From Gallionella sp. (GTDB lineage Bacteria; Pseudomonadota; Gammaproteobacteria; Burkholderiales; Gallionellaceae): DNA of 5,602 nt. The notes beneath the pieces were generated by a model, which worked only from the letters and a program-made list of their open reading frames with translations, ran no database searches and was not told the DNA's origin. Where the stretch lies: NCBI GenBank assembly GCA_024654105.1, contig JANLID010000289.1, positions 1 to 5,602 of the forward strand, in the 5' to 3' direction. The position numbers and the translations under genes were made by a program. Positions 1 to 5,184 of this stretch are shown here, piece after piece (position 1 is the first letter of the stretch; each line of letters starts with the position of its first letter).

Positions 1-440
1 CCGAGCACCGAGACAGTGACATCCACCGCCACATCGGTATGCAGCGCGATGCTGACAGGATGATCGCCAACTTGCTTGAGGTGACCGGCCGGCATACGCA
101 CTTGCGCCTTTTCGACTTCAAAGCCCTGTGCCGCCAATGCCGCGACGATGTCGGCATTGGTGACGGAACCAAACAGCTTGCCATCCACGCCGGCCTTTTG
201 CACGATCTGCACCGTCAAACCGGCCAGCTTCTCGCCGCGAGCCTGCGCTTCAGCCAGTTTAGCCTTGTCGGCCACTTCGAGTTCGGCGCGGCGCGTTTCA
301 AACTCAGCCATATTGGCGGCTGTGGCGCGCTTGGCCTTGCCCTGCGGGATCAGGAAGTTGCGGGCATAGCCGTTCTTGACCTTGACCACATCACCCAATT
401 GACCGACGTTGATCACTTTTTCCATCAAAATTATTTGCAT
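1..440 (-). CDS. rplI: 50S ribosomal protein L9, C-terminal end cut by window edge
   Basis: L9 is a large-subunit protein that binds 23S rRNA near the L1 stalk through its N-terminal domain. Reading from ATG at 440-438, the protein begins MQIILMEKVINVGQLG and continues with the family signature GDVVKVKNGYARNFLIPQGKA at about residues 16-36. A charged helical linker (MAEFETRRAELEVADKAKLAEAQAR, about residues 44-68) and a C-terminal domain ending VDVTVSVLG follow. 146 full codons are visible, and the family is about 149 residues long, so only two or three codons and the stop are missing. The start has a strong ribosome-binding site (AGGAG six bases upstream) that overlaps the TAA of rpsR. The two genes are therefore tightly coupled and probably co-transcribed. 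The alternative Met at residue 6 lacks the conserved QIIL strand and is less likely. Confidence 0.97.
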   Translation of the reverse strand, partial: MQIILMEKVINVGQLGDVVKVKNGYARNFLIPQGKAKRATAANMAEFETRRAELEVADKAKLAEAQARGEKLAGLTVQIVQKAGVDGKLFGSVTNADIVAALAAQGFEVEKAQVRMPAGHLKQVGDHPVSIALHTDVAVDVTVSVL

Positions 441-449
441 GATCGCTCC

Positions 450-722
450 TTAGTGCAAATCGGTGTAAGGCATCAAAGCCAGGAAACGCGCGCGCTTCAC
501 GGCGGTGCTCAATTGACGCTGATAGCGTGTCCTGGTGCCGGTAATGCGCGCCGGGATCAGCTTGCCGTTTTCGGAGATGAATTCCTTGAGGATGTTGACA
601 TCCTTGTAATCCACTTCGGCGATTTTATCGACCGTGAAGCGGCAGAACTTGCGGCGTTTGAACAGGTTGTTGCGGGAAGAACGTTTGTTCTTGTCATCTT
701 TCTTTTTGTCTGGACGTGCCAT
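450..722 (-). CDS. rpsR: 30S ribosomal protein S18
   Basis: S18 is a small-subunit protein that binds the central domain of 16S rRNA as a heterodimer with S6. The 90-residue product starts MARPDKKKDDKNKRSSRNN, a basic disordered N-terminus. The S18 core follows: FKRRKFCRFT at about residues 21-30, DYKDVNILKEFISENGKLIPARITGT at about 38-63, and the basic RNA-binding end RYQRQLSTAVKRARFLALMPY. Length and motifs are normal for the family. The start is ATG at 722-720, preceded by AAGGAAAC. The stop TAA at 452-450 runs straight into the Shine-Dalgarno sequence of rplI. Upstream it is separated from rpsF by 97 bases that appear to hold a decayed priB. It is probably expressed from the rpsF promoter. 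Confidence 0.98.
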   Translation of the reverse strand: MARPDKKKDDKNKRSSRNNLFKRRKFCRFTVDKIAEVDYKDVNILKEFISENGKLIPARITGTRTRYQRQLSTAVKRARFLALMPYTDLH

Positions 723-731
723 GATGTTTCC

Positions 732-814
732 TTATTCCAAAATTATGTCGTTAATATCCGCAAACCTTTCAGCGCGATTAAATCGCCGCTGATGACAACC
801 CGGTTGCGCGCCAA
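732..814 (-). pseudogene. priB: Probable remnant of priB (primosomal replication protein N)
   Basis: The rpsF-rpsR spacer is where priB, a small single-strand-DNA-binding OB-fold protein of replication restart, often lies. Reading minus from TTG at 814-812 gives 23 codons, LARNRVVISGDLIALKGLR then ILTT and a stop at 745-743. The stretch NRVVISGDLIALKGLR has the first-strand pattern of PriB/SSB proteins (N-x-V-x-hydrophobic-x-G-x-L, then hydrophobic-x-LR). The usual next motif (YTPAG) is absent. In another frame, codons 764-735 read FADINDIILE and stop at 734-732. This resembles a PriB C-terminus (LHI-x-DIE type) and overlaps the rpsR Shine-Dalgarno sequence, as an intact upstream gene would. 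I infer an internal deletion of roughly 70-80 codons with a frameshift. No ATG remains. Chance similarity over short peptides is the main alternative. Confidence 0.6.
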
Positions 815-824
815 TTACCAATAA

Positions 825-1223
825 TTAAGCGGCAGCGGCTGCAGGCGCCGCTTCTTCTGCGACAGGCGCAGCAGGAGCGCTTTCCGTCGGCACGGAGCGG
901 GATTTCTCTTCCTTCATCATGGCAGACGGTTCAATGATAGCCGCCTTGGTTTTGACGGTCAGATGGCGCAGCACGGCATCGTTGAAGCGGAACGCGTGTT
1001 CCATCTCGTCCAATGTTTCCTGGTTGCATTCGATATTCATCAGCACGTAGTGTGCCTTGTGAATTTTTTGGATCGGGTAAGCCAATTGGCGGCGTCCCCA
1101 GTCTTCCAGACGATGGATTTGACCACCCTTGGAAGTGACCAGCGTGCGATAACGCTCGATCATCGCGGGCACTTGCTCGCTTTGATCGGGATGCACGATA
1201 AACACGATTTCATAATGTCGCAT
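825..1223 (-). CDS. rpsF: 30S ribosomal protein S6
   Basis: S6 binds the 16S rRNA central domain together with S18. The 132-residue protein opens MRHYEIVFIVHPDQSEQVPAM, the first beta-strand and helix of the S6 fold. It continues with GGQIHRLEDWGRRQLAYPIQKIHKAHYVLMNIE (about residues 33-65), the most conserved stretch, then FRFNDAVLRHLTVK (about 79-92). The last about 30 residues are a low-complexity Ala/Pro/Glu tail ending in five alanines. It lacks the terminal Glu-Glu pair that RimK modifies in E. coli S6. The start is ATG at 1223-1221, preceded by AAGGAG. It is the first gene of the rpsF-rpsR-rplI operon, with a strong promoter and structured leader just upstream. The stop is TAA at 827-825, followed by the priB-like remnant. 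Confidence 0.98.
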   Translation of the reverse strand: MRHYEIVFIVHPDQSEQVPAMIERYRTLVTSKGGQIHRLEDWGRRQLAYPIQKIHKAHYVLMNIECNQETLDEMEHAFRFNDAVLRHLTVKTKAAIIEPSAMMKEEKSRSVPTESAPAAPVAEEAAPAAAAA

Positions 1224-1246
1224 TACATCTCCTTATGGTTATTAAA

Positions 1247-1309
1247 GCCCCCCGCCATGCGTAGCGGTGGAGCAAGGCTGAGAACCGACCATCGGTTCTG
1301 CAGGGGGGC
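1247..1309 (-). promoter_or_regulatory. Structured rpsF leader, candidate S6:S18 autoregulatory site
   Basis: On the minus strand a GC clamp, GCCCCCC (1309-1303), can pair with GGGGGGC (1253-1247). It encloses two hairpins: a perfect 8-bp stem AGAACCGA/TCGGTTCT with a 3-base loop (1299-1281), and GCCTTGC/GCATGGC with one T-T mismatch and an 11-base loop containing CCACCG (1278-1254). Leaders before rpsF in many bacteria carry a motif that mimics the 16S rRNA site of the S6:S18 dimer and has a conserved CCG. The loop CCG and a following GGCGG resemble that site. The clamp is followed by a short T-rich stretch, so attenuation is possible. One caveat is that the predicted start of transcription, near 1305, would trim part of the outer stem. 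The foldability is seen directly; the S6:S18 assignment is inferred. Confidence 0.6.
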
Positions 1310-1311
1310 GC

Positions 1312-1339
1312 ATTATAGCGAAATAAGCTTATGCGTCAA
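1312..1339 (-). promoter_or_regulatory. Sigma-70 promoter of the rpsF operon
   Basis: On the minus strand there is a -35 box TTGACG (1339-1334), a 16-base spacer and a perfect -10 box TATAAT (1317-1312). Transcription should begin near 1305. The bases just after the -10 are GCGCCCC, a GC-rich discriminator of the kind found at ribosomal promoters under stringent control. This is the strongest sigma-70 promoter I see in the window. Confidence 0.85.
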
Positions 1340-1370
1340 GGAATTTGGGGGAATTTGGGGAATTGGGGGA
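1340..1370. repeat. Tandem G-tract repeat upstream of the rpsF -35 box
   Basis: Two exact head-to-tail copies of gaatttgggg (1341-1350, 1351-1360) are followed by a slipped third, aattggggga (1361-1370). This puts three runs of 4-5 guanines on the plus strand at about 10-base spacing, one helical turn apart. The repeat ends directly next to the rpsF -35 box. Function is unknown. The phased A/T steps could bend DNA, or the G tracts could take part in an unusual structure, but a fourth long G run is absent. The rest of the amtB-rpsF gap (1371-1480) holds only a short dyad, CAGCG-AA-CGCTG at 1404-1415. I found no convincing terminator for amtB there. Confidence 0.7.
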
Positions 1371-1480
1371 GTAATTCACCTTGGGCATATCGGCGATGGA
1401 TTTCAGCGAACGCTGCGCGCTGCTTGCTCTTGTATGCAGGCAATATTCAGGCAAGTCTTGAATTTACAAAATCCCCTACT

Positions 1481-2683
1481 CTACCAGCCTGATTCCCTTT
1501 CCGGCGTGGCAGTGATTCTGTGGATGCTCAAGTCCGCGCCATTAAATTCTTCTTCCGCATCAAGGCGGATGCCGACCAGTTTTTTCAGCGCGCCATACAC
1601 CGCATAGCCGCCGGCGAAGGCGATCACCACGCCGAGCAATGTGCCGCACAATTGCGCCATGAAACTCACGCCGCCGAGGCCGCCGAATGCCTTGAGGCCG
1701 AAGATACCGGCAGCGATGCCGCCCCATGCGCCGCACAGGCCGTGCAGCGGCCACACGCCGAGCACGTCGTCGATCTTCCAGCGGTTCTGCGTCAGGGTGA
1801 ACATCACCACGAACAATGCGCCCGCCACGCCGCCGACCAGCAATGCTCCGACCGGATGCATCAGGTCGGAGCCGGCACAGATCGCCACCAGCCCGGCCAG
1901 CGGGCCGTTATGCACGAAGCCAGGATCATTCTTGCCCGCCCATAAAGCGGCCAGCGTGCCGCCCACCATCGCCATCAGCGAGTTGACTGCGACCAGTCCG
2001 CTGATCTTGCCGATTTCCTGCGCCGACATGACATTGAAGCCGAACCAGCCCACCGTGAGTATCCATGCGCCCAAGGCGAGGAATGGGATGCTTGAGGGCG
2101 GGTGCGCGGCGATGCGCCCTTCCTTGCTGTAGCGCCCGCGCCGCGCGCCGAGCAGCAGCACCGCCGCCAAACCGATCCAGCCGCCCACCGCATGCACCAC
2201 AACCGAACCGGCGAAGTCATGGAACGGCGCGCCAAATGCCGCGGTCAGCCATTCCTGCACACCAAGGCTGCCATTCCAGGCGATGCCTTCAAAGATCGGA
2301 TAGATAAAGCCGACCAGCATAAAGGTAGCGGCCAGTTGCGGATTGAAGCGGGCGCGCTCGGCGATGCCGCCGGAAACAATGGCGGGAATCGCGGCGGCGA
2401 AGGTCAGCAGGAAGAAAAACTTCACCAGCTCATAGCCGCTCTTTTGCGCCAACTGTTCCGCACCGGTGAAAAAATGTACTCCGTAAGCAATGCCGTAGCC
2501 GATGAAGAAATACGCCAGCGTCGAAACCGCAAAGTCGGCCAGGATTTTGACCAGCGCATTGACCTGGTTTTTCTTGCGCACTGTACCCAGTTCCAGAAAA
2601 GCAAAGCCCGCGTGCATCGCCAGCACCATGATTGCGCCGAGCAGCACAAACAAAACGTCATTGCCAGACTTCAGGTCTTCCAT
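1481..2683 (-). CDS. amtB: Ammonium transporter, Amt family
   Basis: This is an inner-membrane trimeric channel for ammonium uptake. The 400-residue protein has about eleven hydrophobic segments. The key residues are visible: D156 in HDFAGSVVVHAVGG and the pore twin histidines H164 (same motif) and H314 (WPLHGLCGAWGG). Gate-region aromatics lie in GWFGFN (about 212-217), and the signature SGGIAERARF is at about 104-113. The N-terminus enters the first membrane helix at once (MHAGFAFLELGTVRKKN, 23-39), with no cleavable signal peptide such as E. coli AmtB has. In this it resembles the AMT1-like branch. The cytoplasmic tail, NGADLSIHRITATPE, departs from the usual GLD..HGE pattern that contacts GlnK. 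The start is ATG at 2683-2681 after GAAGGAG. A sigma-54 promoter and NtrC-like sites upstream suggest induction under nitrogen limitation. No PII gene is adjacent. Confidence 0.96.
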   Translation of the reverse strand: MEDLKSGNDVLFVLLGAIMVLAMHAGFAFLELGTVRKKNQVNALVKILADFAVSTLAYFFIGYGIAYGVHFFTGAEQLAQKSGYELVKFFFLLTFAAAIPAIVSGGIAERARFNPQLAATFMLVGFIYPIFEGIAWNGSLGVQEWLTAAFGAPFHDFAGSVVVHAVGGWIGLAAVLLLGARRGRYSKEGRIAAHPPSSIPFLALGAWILTVGWFGFNVMSAQEIGKISGLVAVNSLMAMVGGTLAALWAGKNDPGFVHNGPLAGLVAICAGSDLMHPVGALLVGGVAGALFVVMFTLTQNRWKIDDVLGVWPLHGLCGAWGGIAAGIFGLKAFGGLGGVSFMAQLCGTLLGVVIAFAGGYAVYGALKKLVGIRLDAEEEFNGADLSIHRITATPERESGW

Positions 2684-2724
2684 ACCGCTCCTTCAATTAT
2701 GAGCCACAATAAAAAACGCGAACA

Positions 2725-2740
2725 CGCAAAATATGTTCCA
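2725..2740 (-). promoter_or_regulatory. Sigma-54 (-24/-12) promoter of amtB
   Basis: On the minus strand the sequence is TGGAAC-ATATT-TTGCG, against the consensus TGGCAC-N5-TTGCW. The invariant GG (2739-2738) and GC (2727-2726) are exactly ten bases apart. The predicted start, near 2714, gives a leader of about 30 bases before the amtB ATG at 2683. Nitrogen-scavenging genes are classic RpoN targets, which raises confidence. Confidence 0.75.
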
Positions 2741-2803
2741 CAATGCCAGTGAGCTGATAATTATGGATAAATCCGGGAGGCACTAACCAGTAAGCGCCTT
2801 ATG

Positions 2804-2840
2804 AAAAAATGGGGTGCGCTTGCTTTATTATTGGCGCACC
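2804..2840 (-). terminator. Possible rho-independent terminator after recA-recX
   Basis: Reading minus, GGTGCGC (2840-2834) and GCGCACC (2819-2813) form a perfect 7-bp GC-rich stem with a 14-base loop. Two C residues and ATTTTTT (2810-2804) follow. It lies about 40 bases after the recX stop. The long loop is a weakness, and the same stem arms are also NtrC-like half-sites, so the repeat may instead, or also, serve the amtB enhancer. Confidence 0.45.
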
Positions 2841-2864
2841 GCAGTTTTGCACCAACGTAGTGCG
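2835..2864. promoter_or_regulatory. Two overlapping NtrC-like enhancer sites for amtB
   Basis: TGCACC-AACGT-AGTGCG at 2848-2864 matches 10 of 12 defined positions of the NtrC dyad TGCACC-N5-GGTGCA. CGCACC-GCAGT-TTTGCA at 2835-2851 matches 9 of 12 and shares four bases with the first. A further half-site, GGTGC, lies at 2813-2817. The sites sit about 130-140 bases upstream of the predicted sigma-54 start, a usual enhancer distance. Position and match are seen; binding is inferred. Confidence 0.6.
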
Positions 2865-2878
2865 CAAGCCAGACACGG

Positions 2879-3352
2879 TCAATCCTCCACATCCGTACTT
2901 CGCAACACCTTGAAAATCACCTCCAGTGCAAACCCGCGCGATTGCAGAAAGCGCGCTTGTCTGGCTTTTTCCCTGGCATCCAGCGGTAACGCACCGAACT
3001 TCTTTTGCCACACTTCGCAGGCTGTTTCGAATTCGGTTTCTTTCAGTTGCGGCAGGGCTTCGCCGATCAATGTTTCCGCAATGCCCTTTTGTCTCAACTC
3101 ATGGGCGATACGCTGTGCGCCGAAGCGGCTGCGTTTGGCACGCACCAGTTGTGCGGCGGCACGTTCATCGGACAGCCAACCGCGCGCGGTCAGGTCATCC
3201 AGCAGCGCATCCAGATTCTCCGGCCGGCTGGAATCTTCATTCGTCAGAGCATACGGCAACAGCTTGCCGCGCAGTTCGGCGCGGCTGTATTCGCGACGCG
3301 CCAGGTATTGCAGGGCACGCGCGCGCAAACTTACTTCAGGCTTTTTCCTCAT
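2879..3352 (-). CDS. recX: Regulatory protein RecX
   Basis: RecX binds RecA filaments and limits their extension, so it modulates recombination and the SOS response. From ATG at 3352-3350 the protein is 157 residues, the usual RecX size. It starts MRKKPEVSLRARALQYLARREYSRAELRGKL, the first of the repeated three-helix units. The second unit is around LDDLTARGWLSDERAAAQLVRAKRSRFGAQRIAHELRQKGI (51-91), and the last is around REKARQARFLQSRGFALEVIFKVL (127-150). The frame stays open upstream to a Met at 3448, but that longer form would lie inside recA with a sequence unlike RecX, so I take the internal start. It overlaps the recA end by 17 bases. The Shine-Dalgarno sequence is weak, so translation is probably coupled to recA. 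The stop is TGA at 2881-2879. Confidence 0.94.
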   Translation of the reverse strand: MRKKPEVSLRARALQYLARREYSRAELRGKLLPYALTNEDSSRPENLDALLDDLTARGWLSDERAAAQLVRAKRSRFGAQRIAHELRQKGIAETLIGEALPQLKETEFETACEVWQKKFGALPLDAREKARQARFLQSRGFALEVIFKVLRSTDVED

Positions 3353-4442
3353 CCGGCTGCCCGGCCAAAAGTTTTTCGGAGGATTTTGCACTCGCCTTGG
3401 CGCTTGCCTTGGCACCTGCCTTTGTGCCGGGTTTTTCGCCTGCATCAAGCAGCGCTACGCCCAATGCCCCGCGCACCTTATTTTCGATTTCAAAGGCGAT
3501 TTCCGGATGCTCGCGCAAGTATTCGCGGGCATTGTCTTTGCCCTGGCCGATTTTTTCGCCCTTATAGGCGTACCAGGCACCAGCCTTTTCCACCAGTTTG
3601 TGTTGCACACCAAGATCGATGATTTCGCCTTCGCGCGAGATGCCCTCGCCATACAGAATATCGAAGAATGCTTCGCGGAACGGCGGGGCAACCTTATTTT
3701 TCACCACCTTGACGCGCGTCTCGTTGCCGATCACCTCATCACCCTTCTTGATCGCGCCGATACGGCGGATGTCGAGGCGCACCGACGCGTAGAACTTGAG
3801 CGCATTGCCGCCGGTGGTGGTTTCCGGATTGCCGAACATCACGCCGATCTTCATACGCATCTGGTTGATGAAAATGACCAGTGTATTGGAGCGCTTGATG
3901 TTGGCGGTCAACTTGCGCAGCGCCTGCGACATCAGGCGCGCATGCAGACCCATTTGCGCATCGCCCATTTCGCCCTCGATTTCCGCTTTCGGCGTCAATG
4001 CGGCAACCGAATCGATCACCACCACATCCACCGATGCGGAACGCACCAGCATGTCGGTAATTTCCAGTGCCTGCTCGCCGTTGTCCGGCTGCGAGATAAG
4101 CAGGTCTTCCACCTTCACGCCGAGCTTCTGCGCGTATTGTGGGTCAAGCGCGTGTTCCGCGTCGATGAACGCCGCCGTGCCGCCCAGCTTCTGCATTTCG
4201 GCGATGATCTGCAAGGTCAACGTGGTCTTGCCGGACGATTCCGGTCCGTAGATTTCCACCACGCGGCCGCGCGGCAGACCGCCCACGCCGAGCGCAATGT
4301 CCAGCCCCAGCGATCCGGTAGACACGACCTGGATATCGCGCGCCACCTCATGCTCGCCGAGGCGCATGATCGAACCCTTGCCGAACTGCTTTTCAATCTG
4401 GCTCAATGCCGCCGCGAGTGCCTTGCTTTTATTGTCGTCCAT
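3336..4442 (-). CDS. recA: Recombinase RecA
   Basis: RecA is a DNA-dependent ATPase that forms filaments on single-stranded DNA, drives strand exchange and promotes LexA self-cleavage. The 368-residue product starts MDDNKSKALAAALSQIEKQFG at ATG 4442-4440, with AAGGGAG upstream. The frame extends 16 codons further, to a Met at 4490, but those residues cover the promoter -10. Visible motifs are Walker A GPESSGKT (66-73), the catalytic Glu in FIDAEHALD (E96), Walker B VVVID (140-144), and loop L2 from NQMRMKIGVMFGNPETTTGG (193-212). The C-terminal domain ends near residue 333. A tail, GEKPGTKAGAKASAKASAKS and onward, follows, with lysines every fourth residue (337-357) and a short acidic end, DEEKA. 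The protein is about 15-20 residues longer than many RecA proteins. The stop is TGA at 3338-3336, inside recX. Confidence 0.98.
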   Translation of the reverse strand: MDDNKSKALAAALSQIEKQFGKGSIMRLGEHEVARDIQVVSTGSLGLDIALGVGGLPRGRVVEIYGPESSGKTTLTLQIIAEMQKLGGTAAFIDAEHALDPQYAQKLGVKVEDLLISQPDNGEQALEITDMLVRSASVDVVVIDSVAALTPKAEIEGEMGDAQMGLHARLMSQALRKLTANIKRSNTLVIFINQMRMKIGVMFGNPETTTGGNALKFYASVRLDIRRIGAIKKGDEVIGNETRVKVVKNKVAPPFREAFFDILYGEGISREGEIIDLGVQHKLVEKAGAWYAYKGEKIGQGKDNAREYLREHPEIAFEIENKVRGALGVALLDAGEKPGTKAGAKASAKASAKSSEKLLAGQPDEEKA

Positions 4443-4470
4443 TTGCTTACTCCCTTCGAAAGATGTTGCG

Positions 4471-4510
4471 ATTATGGCACAAGCCAACAAACCGTAACCA
4501 GAGAGGTTCC
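4471..4510 (-). promoter_or_regulatory. Probable recA promoter with overlapping dyad
   Basis: On the minus strand there is an extended -10, TGC-CATAAT (4479-4471), about 30 bases before the recA ATG. The -35 is weak, best GTTACG with a 16-base spacer (4498-4493), as expected where the extended -10 compensates. The dyad GTAACC-AGAGA-GGTTCC (4494-4510, 5 of 6 arm bases paired) lies over the -35 region and could be an operator. No CTGT-N8-ACAG LexA box was found between 4443 and 4758. Confidence 0.5.
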
Positions 4511-4758
4511 CGAATCTTGAAATTGGGCGAGTGTTAACAAATTGCCAAATAGCAACGCGCCGCTCCCAAGTGTCTTGGGGATACGGTTTTCTAAAGAGGT
4601 CTAGTCTTACTGTGTCACAAACGTAGCCGTGGGCTGATCCAATTGCAGTGCGGGCAGAAGCCCAACTCGCTGACGGGCGCTACGCTTAAGAGCAGGCGCA
4701 ACGAGGTGATCGAATCCGGTATGTGGCGCTGCGCGCGTTGGGCTGCCGGATCAATAAA
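4511..4758. other. vapC-recA intergenic region with dyads and an orphan coding-like stretch
   Basis: No recognised gene lies here. The palindrome TGTTAACA is at 4532-4539. TTGC-N6-GCAA is at 4542-4555. CCCAAG-TGT-CTTGGG (4565-4579) is a perfect 6-bp hairpin without a good T run on either strand. From 4595 a plus frame stays open into the antisense of vapC. Between about 4634 and 4755 it reads like protein (LIQLQCGQKPNSLTG, then RRNEVIESGMWRCARWAAG) with mostly G or C third positions. It has no ATG or Shine-Dalgarno sequence, only a TTG at 4643. The opposite strand is also open there. It may be a gene fragment or simply GC-biased non-coding sequence. I do not recognise it. Confidence 0.3.
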
Positions 4759-5184
4759 TCACGGCACAACCGCCAATCCGGCCCGTTCCGCGGCAACCTT
4801 CAGGCGCTGGTCGAAGACGGCGAAATGTAACGGCATGCCGGTCTTTTCCTTCAGCCACAGCACGCTCGCCAAATGAATGGAATCGAAGCCGCGCAACCCG
4901 TACACTTCGGCGAGGTCGCCCGCAGTGCGCACCACTGCCGGAACCAGTTCGATATGCAGCAGATTCTCCCAATCAAGATTGAGTTGCGCCAATCGCTGCT
5001 GGTGTTTCGCTTCGGTGGAGATTCCCTGTGCCTTGAGCCTGGCAAAAGCGGCGCGCGCTTCCGGATAGGCGACCACCGATGCCGCCATGGCCTCCGCCTT
5101 GGCGGCGCAGGCGCGCAATTCTTTCGAGCCCGGCTCGCGCACGTAGAGTTTCACCCATGCCGAGGTATCCAGGTAGAGTATCAA
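4759..5184 (-). CDS. VapC-type PIN-domain toxin ribonuclease
   Basis: PIN-domain toxins are magnesium-dependent ribonucleases that cut tRNA, rRNA or other RNA when their antitoxin is lost. The 141-residue product begins (L/M)ILYLDTSAWVKLYVREPGS. The four acidic active-site positions are visible: D6 in YLDTS, E42 in AYPEARAAF, D101 in GLRGFDSIHLASV, and D125 in FAVFDQRL. Size and motif order fit VapC, and no key residue is missing, so it looks active. The start is TTG at 5184-5182, overlapping the antitoxin stop as TTGA, with GAGG about nine bases upstream. The frame stays open to a Met at 5274, but that start would lie deep inside the antitoxin gene and add residues unrelated to PIN domains. 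The stop is TGA at 4761-4759. It sits upstream of recA in the same direction. Assignment to a VapC subfamily is not possible by eye. Confidence 0.9.
   Translation of the reverse strand: MILYLDTSAWVKLYVREPGSKELRACAAKAEAMAASVVAYPEARAAFARLKAQGISTEAKHQQRLAQLNLDWENLLHIELVPAVVRTAGDLAEVYGLRGFDSIHLASVLWLKEKTGMPLHFAVFDQRLKVAAERAGLAVVP

Noticed and set aside
39..824. Long plus-strand open frame of 261 codons across the ribosomal genes
   Set aside because: It is antisense to rplI, rpsR and the priB-like spacer, has no family resemblance or Shine-Dalgarno sequence, and is explained as a shadow of the minus-strand genes.
1371..1464. Short minus-strand frame after amtB reading ILPAYKSKQRAAFAEIHRR and onward
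   Set aside because: There is no Shine-Dalgarno sequence or ATG, its end is made of the G-tract repeat, and it overlaps the rpsF promoter region. It is probably a chance open frame.
3353..3448. RecX start 32 codons upstream at 3448
   Set aside because: These codons lie inside recA and encode a Pro/Gln/Arg-rich sequence foreign to RecX. The internal start gives the normal family length.
4443..4490. RecA start 16 codons upstream at 4490
   Set aside because: The extra residues are not RecA-like, cover the -10 box, and the internal ATG has the proper Shine-Dalgarno sequence.
2814..4520. 568-codon plus-strand open frame opposite recX and recA
   Set aside because: Its length comes from the codon bias of recA and recX on the other strand. 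The peptide is His/Arg/Ala-rich with no recognisable domain.
4565..4579. CCCAAG-TGT-CTTGGG as a terminator
   Set aside because: The stem is only 6 bp, and neither strand has a T run directly after it.
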